NCBI RefSeq assembly: GCF_016623615.1
Contig: NZ_JAEHFX010000006.1
Location: 1 to 64,000, forward strand
Reading direction: 5' to 3'
Origin: Adhaeribacter terrigena
GTDB taxonomy: Bacteria > Bacteroidota > Bacteroidia > Cytophagales > Hymenobacteraceae
Length of the DNA: 64,000 bases
Positions 57,367-64,000 of this stretch are shown in pieces. Position 1 is the first letter of the stretch. Every line of letters starts with the position of its first letter. The translations under genes and the position numbers were made by a program. The notes beneath the pieces are model-generated. The model did no database searches and was not told where the DNA came from. It saw nothing but the letters and a program-made list of their open reading frames with translations.

Positions 57367-58734
57367 ATGAGCAAAGAAAAACCGTCGTTACCGAAGGGAA
57401 TGCGCGATTTCGGGCCGAAAGTGCTGCAGAAACGCAATTATATTTTCGCGGTAATTAAAAATACATTCGAGCGTTTCGGCTTTCAGCCCCTGGAAACGCC
57501 AACCATGGAAAACCTGAGCGTGCTGACCGGAAAATACGGCGACGAAGGCGACCAGCTGATCTTTAAAGTACTGAATTCCGGCGATTTCCTGAATAAAGTT
57601 ACCCTCAACGACCTGGAAGACGGCTATAAAAAAGTTACCCGCAAAGTGTCGGAAAAAGCGTTGCGTTATGATTTAACCGTACCGTTTGCCCGCTACGTGG
57701 TGATGAACCGCAATGAAATCACCTTTCCGTTCAAGCGTTACCAGATCCAGCCGGTTTGGCGCGCCGATCGTCCGCAGAAAGGCCGTTATCGCGAATTTTA
57801 CCAGTGCGATGCCGACGTAGTAGGAACCGATTCTTTGCTTTGCGAAGCCGAAATTGTACTGATGATCGACGAGGTTTTAACGACCTTGGGCTTAACCGAC
57901 TTCACCATTAAAATAAACCACCGCGGCATATTGGCCGGTATTGCCGAAGCCATTGGCGAAAAAGGCCGCGAAGGCGAAATTTGCGTGGCCATAGATAAGC
58001 TCGATAAAATCGGGCAGGAAGGCGTGGAAAAAGAACTGATCGAGCGCGGCATTGCGGCGAAATCAATAGAAAGATTACGGCCACTGATGAGTTTTTCGGG
58101 CGGAAACGATAGCGTTTTAGAGCAGCTCGACCCGGTATTGGTGGATAGCGAAGAAGGTTTGCGTGGCCTGACCGAACTGCGGGAAGTTTTCAGCTACCTG
58201 CAACATTTCAACATTCAAACCGCGAAAGTAGAACTGGATACTACGCTGGCCCGTGGCCTCTCCTACTACACCGGCTGCATTTTCGAGGTGAAGGTGAATA
58301 ATGTGCAGATGGGCAGCATTTCCGGCGGCGGCCGCTACGATAACCTGACCGGCATGTTTGGCTTACCGAACGTTTCCGGCGTAGGATTTTCCTTCGGGGT
58401 AGACCGCATTTACGACGTGATGGAAGAACTTGACCTGTTCGATAAAAATGTTGTTTCCGGTACCAAAGTGCTGATTTCCAACTTCGATAAAGAATCCGAA
58501 ATTTATTCGCTACCGATCTTACAGAGGTTCCGCGAAGCCGGCATTGCGGCCGAACTTTACCCGGAAGCGGCTAAGCTGAAAAAGCAGATGACCTATGCGG
58601 ATAATAAAGCTATTCCTTTCGTGCTCCTGATCGGTTCGCAGGAAATGGAAAGCGGGAACCTGAATCTGAAAAACATGCAGACCGGGGAACAGGAAAGTTT
58701 AAAGTTGGAAGAGATTTTAGAGAAGTTGAAGTAG
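57367..58734 (+). CDS. hisS: Histidyl-tRNA synthetase
   Basis: A 455-residue class II synthetase that charges tRNA-His. Seen: motif 1 region with FGFQPLETPTMEN, motif 2 FKRYQIQPVWRADRPQKGR and REFYQCDADVVG, the histidine A loop RGLSYYTGCIFEV, motif 3 GVGFSFGVDRIYD and a C-terminal anticodon-binding domain (about 355-455). Length is normal. A TA16-like sequence is coded in frame as SFSGGNDSVLEQ (near residues 243-254), a region that is variable in the family. Confidence 0.96.
   Translation: MSKEKPSLPKGMRDFGPKVLQKRNYIFAVIKNTFERFGFQPLETPTMENLSVLTGKYGDEGDQLIFKVLNSGDFLNKVTLNDLEDGYKKVTRKVSEKALRYDLTVPFARYVVMNRNEITFPFKRYQIQPVWRADRPQKGRYREFYQCDADVVGTDSLLCEAEIVLMIDEVLTTLGLTDFTIKINHRGILAGIAEAIGEKGREGEICVAIDKLDKIGQEGVEKELIERGIAAKSIERLRPLMSFSGGNDSVLEQLDPVLVDSEEGLRGLTELREVFSYLQHFNIQTAKVELDTTLARGLSYYTGCIFEVKVNNVQMGSISGGGRYDNLTGMFGLPNVSGVGFSFGVDRIYDVMEELDLFDKNVVSGTKVLISNFDKESEIYSLPILQRFREAGIAAELYPEAAKLKKQMTYADNKAIPFVLLIGSQEMESGNLNLKNMQTGEQESLKLEEILEKLK
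58090..58118 (-). repeat. TA16 repeat copy 33 inside hisS
   Basis: AGTTTTTCGGGCG and GAAACGATAGCGTTTT, a good match to tail and core within the hisS frame (SFSGGNDSVL). Confidence 0.7.
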
Positions 58735-58787
58735 GTTTTCAGATTTAGTTCTCTGTCTGGAATTTAATATCGCTGCCTTGAAAACCA

Positions 58788-58909
58788 ACCACCCCCAACC
58801 CCTCCTTGCTAAGGCGGGGAATTATCGGGAAAAGTAAAAAATTAATTAAAAACAATAATACACTTGCGATAAATGCTCCCCTCCTTGATAAGGAGGGGTT
58901 GGGGGTGGT
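58788..58909. repeat. ACCACCCCCAACCCCTCCTT inverted-repeat island
   Basis: A perfect 20-bp inverted pair (58788-58807 and 58890-58909); each arm also folds on itself as CCCCTCCTT..AAGG(C/A)GGGG. The middle ~80 bp are AT-rich without an ORF. It lies between hisS and hutH. Confidence 0.8.
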
Positions 58910-58930
58910 AGACCACTCTCTGCGATCATA

Positions 58931-58957
58931 AGCACATAAAAAATTAACACATTAACC
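58931..58957. repeat. Orphan arm of the TAATGTG-type element
   Basis: AGCACATAAAAAATTAACAC and ATTAACC closely match the right flank of the scoA-scoB insertion (CACATTAAAAAATTAACAC at 33107). It ends 2 bp before the hutH ATG, with no other arm or gene. Confidence 0.6.
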
Positions 58958-58958
58958 A

Positions 58959-60449
58959 ATGGTTCATCATATATCTACTGCCGAACTTACTTTAGCCGAT
59001 ATAAACGCTATCCTTTCGGACCGAAAAACCCTGGCGCTTTCTGACGAAGCGAAGGAAAAGATCGTTTCCTGCCATGAATACCTTTACAAGAAGATCGAAA
59101 ATTCGGATGCGCCGATCTATGGCATCAACACCGGCTTCGGATCACTTTACAAAGTGAGCATTTCACCGGAAAACCTGGGGCAGTTGCAGGTAAACCTGGT
59201 AATGAGCCACGCCTGCGGGGCCGGTGAGGAAGTGCCGCAGGAAGTTGTGAAGATCATGCTGTTGCTGAAAATTCAAAGTCTGGCGTATGGTCACAGTGCG
59301 GTGCAACTGGAAACGGTGGAACGCCTGGTGCAATTTTATAACCGCGGCATTTATCCGGTAGTTTACCAGCAAGGTTCCCTTGGCGCTTCCGGCGACCTGG
59401 CTCCGCTGGCGCATTTGTGCTTGCCGCTTTTAGGTTTAGGTGAAGTGAATTACGAAGGTTACCGGTTGAAAGGCGAGGACATTCTGGATATGTTCAGCTG
59501 GCAACCGATTGCTTTGAAAGCGAAAGAAGGGCTGGCACTTTTGAACGGCACGCAATTTATGAGCGCCTACGGGGTTTGGTGCTGCCTGCAGGCCAACCAT
59601 TTATCGAACATGGCCGATGTGATTGGCGCCATTTCCCTGGAAGCTTTTGCGGGTAGATTAGATCCGTTCAACCACCTCATTCACAAAGTACGTCCGCATG
59701 CCGGACAGTTGCAAACCGCAGAACGTTTCCGGGAATTGCTGGAAGGCAGCGAACTGATCGCCAGCCCGAAAAAGCACGTGCAGGATCCGTATTCGTTCCG
59801 TTGCATTCCGCAGGTACATGGCGCCAGCAAAGATGCGATCCGGTATACTAACGACGTTATTACCACCGAGATCAATTCTGTAACCGATAACCCGAACGTT
59901 TTTCCGGAAGAAGACATCATCATTTCCGGCGGTAATTTCCACGGACAACCCCTGGCAATTGCTTTGGACCTTCTTTGCATTGCCTTGGCTGAACTGGGAA
60001 ATATTTCTGAAAGAAGAACCTACCAATTAATTTCTGGTTTGCGCGACCTGCCGGAGTTTCTGGTTTCGGAAACGGGTTTGAATTCCGGATTTATGATCCC
60101 GCAATATACCGCCGCCAGCATTGTGAGCCAGAACAAACAGCTTTGTACGCCGGCTTCGGTAGATTCCATTGTTTCTTCGAATGGCCAGGAAGACCACGTA
60201 AGCATGGGTTCTAACGGCGCAACCAAAGCGTATCGCGTGGTGAAAAACCTGGAAAGCATTCTGGCTATTGAATTGTTCAATGCGGCGCAGGCCATCGAGT
60301 TCCGGAAACCGCTGAAAACATCGGAGAAATTAAATTCTGTGCTGGAAGCATACCGCCAGAAAGTTTCCTTCGTTACCAAAGACCGGGTGCTGCATTACGA
60401 CATTAAAAACTCGGTGAACTTCATCCATAACTTTAACCTGACTTTCTAG
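58959..60449 (+). CDS. hutH: Histidine ammonia-lyase
   Basis: A 496-residue aromatic amino acid lyase that converts histidine to urocanate and ammonia. The Ala-Ser-Gly that forms the MIO cofactor is at residues 143-145 in GSLGASGDLAPLAH; YGINTGFGSLYKV, NGTQFMSAYGVW and SSNGQEDHVSMGSNGA are further family signatures. No hutU, hutI or hutG follows, so the rest of the pathway is elsewhere. A TA16-like sequence covers codons 15-24 (NAILSDRKTL). The next gene starts 7 bp after its stop. Confidence 0.96.
   Translation: MVHHISTAELTLADINAILSDRKTLALSDEAKEKIVSCHEYLYKKIENSDAPIYGINTGFGSLYKVSISPENLGQLQVNLVMSHACGAGEEVPQEVVKIMLLLKIQSLAYGHSAVQLETVERLVQFYNRGIYPVVYQQGSLGASGDLAPLAHLCLPLLGLGEVNYEGYRLKGEDILDMFSWQPIALKAKEGLALLNGTQFMSAYGVWCCLQANHLSNMADVIGAISLEAFAGRLDPFNHLIHKVRPHAGQLQTAERFRELLEGSELIASPKKHVQDPYSFRCIPQVHGASKDAIRYTNDVITTEINSVTDNPNVFPEEDIIISGGNFHGQPLAIALDLLCIALAELGNISERRTYQLISGLRDLPEFLVSETGLNSGFMIPQYTAASIVSQNKQLCTPASVDSIVSSNGQEDHVSMGSNGATKAYRVVKNLESILAIELFNAAQAIEFRKPLKTSEKLNSVLEAYRQKVSFVTKDRVLHYDIKNSVNFIHNFNLTF
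59003..59028 (+). repeat. TA16-like copy 34 inside hutH
   Basis: AAACGCTATCCTTTCGG then ACCGAAAAA, tail and core at consensus spacing within codons 15-24 of hutH. Confidence 0.55.
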
Positions 60450-60455
60450 AAACTG

Positions 60456-62408
60456 ATGCGCCGGTTACTTTTTCTGCTGTTTCTGATACCGTTTTCCGTA
60501 ATTTCTGCCTACGCGCAGCAATGTTTTAAAGCGTATTATAAAGGCCAGGAAGTAACCGTTATCTGCGTGGGTGAACCAATTCAGTTTATCAATTGTGGAT
60601 CGTTAGGGCCAAATGGTGCTGCCGAGTATTATGACTTGGATGCAAGCAACGGAGTTTCATTCCAACCTGCAGATGCTAACAGCCCGACTAAACGTTATTT
60701 TTTTAATAACCCTGGAACTTACATTGTTACCCAACTAATAAATGACCCGAATACTCCAGGAGGTAGCACAACCAATACCAATACATATATAGTCAAAGCC
60801 ACTCCGCCGCCAACATTCACGGCTACCCAATGCGGTAACGACCAGGTAAAGATCACCATTACCGATGCGACCTACGATACCTATACGTTAAAAGTCGGCA
60901 GCAATGCTCCAGTTGCAGTTACTTCCGGACAAACCCTCAGCGTACCGAGTCCGTCGGGCTCTTATTCTGTTGTATTGAACGGCACTCATACTGCTGGTTT
61001 TTGCGGAAATGCTTCAACGCAAACCTTAGCGCCGGTGGCTGCGCCAAGCATTCCCGTAATTTCAAAAGCAGATGTGCTGAATACCGGAGCTTCCGGCGAA
61101 ATTTCGTTTACCGTAAGCGGTCTGCAGAGCGGATATTCCTACAGTTTGGAGCAGCAAAACGGTAGCGTTTTCACGCAAAAAAGTCTGCTCGACCCGGCTA
61201 ACGGCACAGCGCAAACTTTTACTTTAAATGGCATCAACAATGCGGTTTCGAATTGTTTCCGGGTGAGTGTTTTCGATAATTGCGGCAACAGCCGGAATGT
61301 AGTTTCGCCGGTTATTTGCACGGAAGTTTTACAGGCATCGGCCCAGAATAAAAAGAACGTAATTTCCTGGCCGGCTTACAGCGGAAGCACGCCTAATGGC
61401 GGCAGCTTTATTTACAATCTTTTCCGCCGCGAAGGAAACAGTCCGCGCACCAGCATAACGCCTGCCGGCACGCAGCAAACTACTTTCGAAGATACTGATA
61501 TTACCTGCGGTTTAACGTATTGCTACGAACTGGAGATCTCTGAAAATGGCACTGCGTTTTCCAGCTCGAACGAAGTTTGCACCACGGCAATTTCCACGGA
61601 TATTCCGCCCGCGGCCCGACTTTTAACCAGCTTCACCCCGGAAAATATTTTAACCGGAACAATTGCCTTACCGGCCGGTACAAATCTAAAAAATCAGCAG
61701 GTTTTCCGGAGCAGCAATGGCAGTAGTTTTGCAGCGGTTTTGAATAGCGTTTCGCCGGAATTTCAGGATGCCAGCAAGAATTTCCGGGAACAGGAGCCCT
61801 GCTATAAGATCACCTACACCGATAATTGCGGCAATGCTTCGCCGGAAAGCAATGTAAGTTGTCCGGTAATTTTAACCAGCCTGCAGCATTTACTAACGCG
61901 TAGCTTAGACCTGGCCTGGAGCACTTACGAAGGCTTTGAAGGAACCTCCACTGAATATACTTTAGAAACGCTCGACGCCAATTTTAACGTGAACAGCAGC
62001 CAGCCGGTAACCGGGACGTTTTCCCTTTCCATACCAAAACTTTCCGAAACGGAGCAGGTGCTGCGTTACCGCATCAAAGCGCAAAGCAACCTCGGCGAAA
62101 TAAGTTATTCGAATACCGAAACCATCGTGCAGGAAGTGAAGATCTTTGTTCCCACGGCTTTTTCTCCCAACAACGACGGTTTGAACGATGTATTTGAAGT
62201 AAAAGGCCGTTTTCAGAATAATTTTAGTTTGGTAATTTTGAACCGCTGGGGCCAGATCGTTTTCGAAAGCAAGGACCCGAAAAAAGGCTGGGACGGTAAA
62301 ATGAACGGCAAAGAAGCCCCGATCGGTGTTTACGCATACCGCCTGACAGCCATCGATGAAACCGGCAGGAAATACGAAAAAGCCGGCACCCTGACCTTGG
62401 TGAAATAA
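60456..62408 (+). CDS. Secreted protein with T9SS type B sorting domain
   Basis: A 650-residue protein: signal peptide (1-21, ending SAYAQ), a PKD-like domain (about 40-110), fibronectin-type-like repeats in the middle with paired cysteines (for example GLTYCYELEIS), and a C-terminal gliding-motility-associated domain (about 565-650) with FVPTAFSPNNDGLNDVFEV, NRWGQIVFESKDPKKGWDG and GVYAYRLTAID. That domain sends the protein through the type IX system to the cell surface. It is a probable adhesin or surface structure protein. Three TA16-like sequences lie in it, one inside the signal peptide. Confidence 0.9.
   Translation: MRRLLFLLFLIPFSVISAYAQQCFKAYYKGQEVTVICVGEPIQFINCGSLGPNGAAEYYDLDASNGVSFQPADANSPTKRYFFNNPGTYIVTQLINDPNTPGGSTTNTNTYIVKATPPPTFTATQCGNDQVKITITDATYDTYTLKVGSNAPVAVTSGQTLSVPSPSGSYSVVLNGTHTAGFCGNASTQTLAPVAAPSIPVISKADVLNTGASGEISFTVSGLQSGYSYSLEQQNGSVFTQKSLLDPANGTAQTFTLNGINNAVSNCFRVSVFDNCGNSRNVVSPVICTEVLQASAQNKKNVISWPAYSGSTPNGGSFIYNLFRREGNSPRTSITPAGTQQTTFEDTDITCGLTYCYELEISENGTAFSSSNEVCTTAISTDIPPAARLLTSFTPENILTGTIALPAGTNLKNQQVFRSSNGSSFAAVLNSVSPEFQDASKNFREQEPCYKITYTDNCGNASPESNVSCPVILTSLQHLLTRSLDLAWSTYEGFEGTSTEYTLETLDANFNVNSSQPVTGTFSLSIPKLSETEQVLRYRIKAQSNLGEISYSNTETIVQEVKIFVPTAFSPNNDGLNDVFEVKGRFQNNFSLVILNRWGQIVFESKDPKKGWDGKMNGKEAPIGVYAYRLTAIDETGRKYEKAGTLTLVK
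60467..60495 (-). repeat. TA16-like copy 37 inside a signal peptide
   Basis: ACTTTTTCTGCTG and TTTCTGATACCGTTTT, coding for LFLLFLIPF in the signal peptide of the T9SS protein, as copy 21 does for the OmpA protein. Confidence 0.5.
61156..61184 (+). repeat. TA16 repeat copy 35 inside the T9SS gene
   Basis: Core AAAACGGTAGCGTTTT and tail CACGCAAAAAAGT, an excellent match in frame, coding for QNGSVFTQKSL. Confidence 0.75.
61725..61752 (-). repeat. TA16-like copy 36 inside the T9SS gene
   Basis: AGTTTTGCAGCGG and TTTTGAATAGCGTTT in frame. Weaker than copy 35 and possibly chance. Confidence 0.4.
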
Positions 62409-62412
62409 GAAT

Positions 62413-62514
62413 GTTCGGATTCTCGCAAGTTCGAATTTTCAAAGATCGTATAAAAGAAAACGACTTAATATTATCTGTTTATAAAATCGAAAATTCGAAC
62501 TTCGAATATTCGAA
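62413..62514. repeat. TTCGAA-rich inverted-repeat island, second
   Basis: GTTCGAATTTTC (62429-62440) and GAAAATTCGAAC (62489-62500) are exact inverses, extended by further TTCGAA words. It resembles the island at 9955-10142 and fills the gap between the T9SS gene and ybaB; the centre holds no ORF or TA16 copy. Confidence 0.7.
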
Positions 62515-62532
62515 AAATCTAAATACAAAACT

Positions 62533-62868
62533 ATGTTTGATATGATGGGCATGATGGGGAAAATGAAAGAACTCCAGGCCAAAATGAAGGAAGCGCAGGA
62601 TAACCTCAAAAACATTACCGTAGAAGCCGAATCGGGCGCAGGCATGGTAAAAGCCAAAGCCAACGGGCAGCGCAAACTCCTGAGCATCGAAATTGATCCG
62701 ACTTTGCTAAAAGCTGAAAATGCGGAAATGATCTCGGACCTGGTAGTAGCTGCGGTAAACAAGGCTTTGGATGAAGCCGGGGAAAAAGGCCAGGAAGAGC
62801 TCAAAAAACAAACCAGCGGCCTGATGCCCAACATTCCGGGTTTAGACTTGAGCAACTTTGGTTTATAA
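62533..62868 (+). CDS. YbaB/EbfC nucleoid-associated protein
   Basis: A 111-residue protein of the YbaB/EbfC family, a small dimeric DNA-binding protein with a tweezer-like shape: MMGKMKELQAKMKEAQDNLKN, then VEAESGAGMVKAKANGQRKLLSIEIDP and a helical end. It binds DNA with low specificity and shapes the nucleoid. It is normally found with dnaX-recR; here its last bases overlap the start of a glycosyltransferase, so they are co-transcribed. A protein of this kind could bind the TA16 sites, but nothing here shows it. Confidence 0.95.
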   Translation: MFDMMGMMGKMKELQAKMKEAQDNLKNITVEAESGAGMVKAKANGQRKLLSIEIDPTLLKAENAEMISDLVVAAVNKALDEAGEKGQEELKKQTSGLMPNIPGLDLSNFGL

Positions 62869-63892
62869 AGCCGAACATCCCGTTGCCATTGTAATTCTGA
62901 ACTGGAACGGCCGGAAATACCTGGAACAATTTTTACCGTCGGTGCTGCAAAACAGCCCCGATTGCGATGTGCTTGTAGCCGATAATGCTTCTACCGACGA
63001 TTCAGTGGCTTTTGTGCGCAGCAATTTTCCGGCGGTAAAAATTATTCAGAATTCCGGCAACCTGGGTTTCTGCGAAGGGTACAACCAGGCCCTGAAACAG
63101 ATCGAGGCGAAGTATTATGTGTTGCTGAATTCGGATGTACAGGTTACGCCGGGCTGGGTTACTCCTATTTTAAATCTGCTGGAAAGTAACCCGAAAATTG
63201 CCGCTGTCCAGCCTAAAATAAAAGCTTTTCACGAGCCTTATTCGCTGGAATATGCCGGCGCCGGTGGCGGGTTTATCGATCATTTTGGTTACCCTTTTTG
63301 CCGCGGTCGTTTGTTCGATACTTTAGAAACCGACAAAGGCCAATATAACGATACAACCGAAATTTTCTGGGCTACGGGCGCGTGTATGTTCGTGCGGGCA
63401 GAATTGTTTCACAAACTGGGCGGGCTGGAACCCAAATTCTTTGCGCACATGGAAGAAATTGACCTGTGCTGGCGTTTGCAGAATGCGGGTTATAAAATTA
63501 TGTACTGCGGGCAGAGTGAAGTCTATCACGTGGGCGGCGGCACCCTGCACAAATCGAATCCGCGCAAAACGTTCCTGAATTTCCGAAACGGTCTGGCTTT
63601 GCTTTACAAAAACCTGCCGGCCGGCGTTTTCTTTTCCACGTTATTTATCCGGGTGTTGCTGGATTGGGTTTCGGCTTTTAAATTTCTGCTTTCGGGGCAA
63701 ACCGGCGATGCGAAAGCCATTATGAAAGCGCAAATGGAGGTTTACAAAAACCTGAATTACTGGAAACAACAAAGAAAAATGCAGCCACTTAAAAAAGATC
63801 TGAACCAATTACAAGGCGTTTATAACGGCAGTATTGTGTGGGAATATTTCGTGCGCGGCCGTAAAACGTTCACTGCTTTGTTTAAAGGCTAA
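62858..63892 (+). CDS. Family 2 glycosyltransferase
   Basis: A 344-residue GT-A-fold glycosyltransferase: VAIVILNWNGRKYLEQFLPS, DVLVADNASTDDSV, YYVLLNSDVQVTPGW and EIDLCWRLQNAGYKI, then GGGTLHKSNPRKTFLNFRN, a block typical of rhamnosyl- and related GT2 enzymes of surface polysaccharides. Sugar donor and acceptor cannot be told. The start is TTG at 62858, overlapping the ybaB end by 11 bp. One hydrophobic segment near the C-terminus (about 255-275) may tether it to the membrane. Confidence 0.92.
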   Translation: MVYKAEHPVAIVILNWNGRKYLEQFLPSVLQNSPDCDVLVADNASTDDSVAFVRSNFPAVKIIQNSGNLGFCEGYNQALKQIEAKYYVLLNSDVQVTPGWVTPILNLLESNPKIAAVQPKIKAFHEPYSLEYAGAGGGFIDHFGYPFCRGRLFDTLETDKGQYNDTTEIFWATGACMFVRAELFHKLGGLEPKFFAHMEEIDLCWRLQNAGYKIMYCGQSEVYHVGGGTLHKSNPRKTFLNFRNGLALLYKNLPAGVFFSTLFIRVLLDWVSAFKFLLSGQTGDAKAIMKAQMEVYKNLNYWKQQRKMQPLKKDLNQLQGVYNGSIVWEYFVRGRKTFTALFKG

Positions 63893-63932
63893 ATGGTTGA
63901 ATGGTTGAATGGCTGAATTGTTAATTTTTTCT
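63893..63932. repeat. TGGTTGAATGG tandem arm
   Basis: ATGGTTGAATGGTTGAATGG and CTGAATTGTTAATTTTTTC right after the glycosyltransferase stop; like the GAATGA-type arms elsewhere, its partner may lie beyond the window. Confidence 0.45.
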
Positions 63933-63936
63933 CCAG

Positions 63937-63965
63937 AAAATGGTAGGGTTTGGGGCTGAAAAAGT
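63937..63965 (+). repeat. TA16 repeat copy 38
   Basis: Core AAAATGGTAGGGTTTG and tail GGGCTGAAAAAGT, the last copy in the window, so the repeat family continues beyond it. Confidence 0.75.
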
Positions 63966-64000
63966 CGTAAAGAATCTGTAGCACTTTAAAATTAATTCAA

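Noticed and set aside
58959-60449. A hut operon
   Set aside because: Only hutH is present; the following gene is a T9SS surface protein, so there is no histidine-degradation operon here.
1-64000. tRNA, rRNA, riboswitch or CRISPR features
   Set aside because: No cloverleaf-like sequence, rRNA segment, known aptamer pattern or regularly spaced direct repeat was seen on reading both strands; a covariance scan was not possible.

Overview
The window looks like chromosomal DNA of a Bacteroidota bacterium, most likely a Cytophagales member of the Hymenobacteraceae type (Adhaeribacter, Pontibacter, Rufibacter and relatives). Reasons: the gene order ftsX, DUF3098, uppP, truB, ribF; very large TamB proteins, one followed by a TamA-type lipoprotein barrel; a type IX secretion (gliding) C-terminal domain protein; a four-helix-bundle S23-type gene between two CoA-transferase genes; several non-ATG starts; and one promoter of the form TTTG-N19-TANNTTTG. 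The genus is an inference. No rRNA, tRNA, CRISPR array or prophage was seen.

Layout. 1-2.7 kb: an integron-like array on the minus strand. A tyrosine recombinase is followed, in the same orientation, by an attI-like site and then small genes that each end in an attC-like folded site (67-136 and 650-703). 2.7-9 kb: a zinc-ribbon protein, tsaD, and a first TamB. 9-15 kb: ftsX-DUF3098-uppP-truB-ribF, then an M13 peptidase. 15-21 kb: a small secreted protein, a VLRF1-like release factor relative, SelO, an MtfA-type peptidase, an Mpo1-like membrane protein and a coiled-coil membrane protein. 21-31.6 kb: a minus-strand envelope block of a C-terminally truncated TamB paralogue, a full TamB and a TamA-like barrel. 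32-34 kb: succinyl-CoA:3-ketoacid CoA-transferase subunits A and B, split by a four-helix-bundle insertion. 34-43 kb: DUF983, an unusual pyruvate kinase, a GNAT-nitrilase fusion, a Tiki-like lipoprotein, an EEP phosphodiesterase, an AI-2E family exporter and an OmpA protein. 43-57 kb: PreA, PreT, beta-ureidopropionase, dihydropyrimidinase, a class III aminotransferase, malonate-semialdehyde dehydrogenase and a fungal-type cytosine deaminase. Together these could take cytosine or uracil through beta-alanine to acetyl-CoA; a probably metal-linked envelope trio and small lipoproteins lie among them. 57-64 kb: hisS, hutH, a T9SS-sorted protein, ybaB and a glycosyltransferase.

The strongest unexplained signal is a short interspersed repeat, called here the TA16 repeat. 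It has a 16-bp near-palindrome AAAACSNTANSGTTTT followed by a tail close to CRGGCYNAAAAAGT; some copies carry the tail on both sides. I count about 38 copies between 8.8 and 64 kb, roughly one per 1.5 kb. Most sit within 100 bp of a start or stop codon or beside a terminator. About a dozen lie inside reading frames, including two signal-peptide codings, and two supply the stop codon of a gene. For TA16 entries, strand '+' means the core precedes the tail on the given strand. A second layer is a set of intergenic inverted-repeat islands of several unrelated sequence types. They resemble the flanks of the intact four-helix-bundle insertion and may be gene-less remnants of similar elements.
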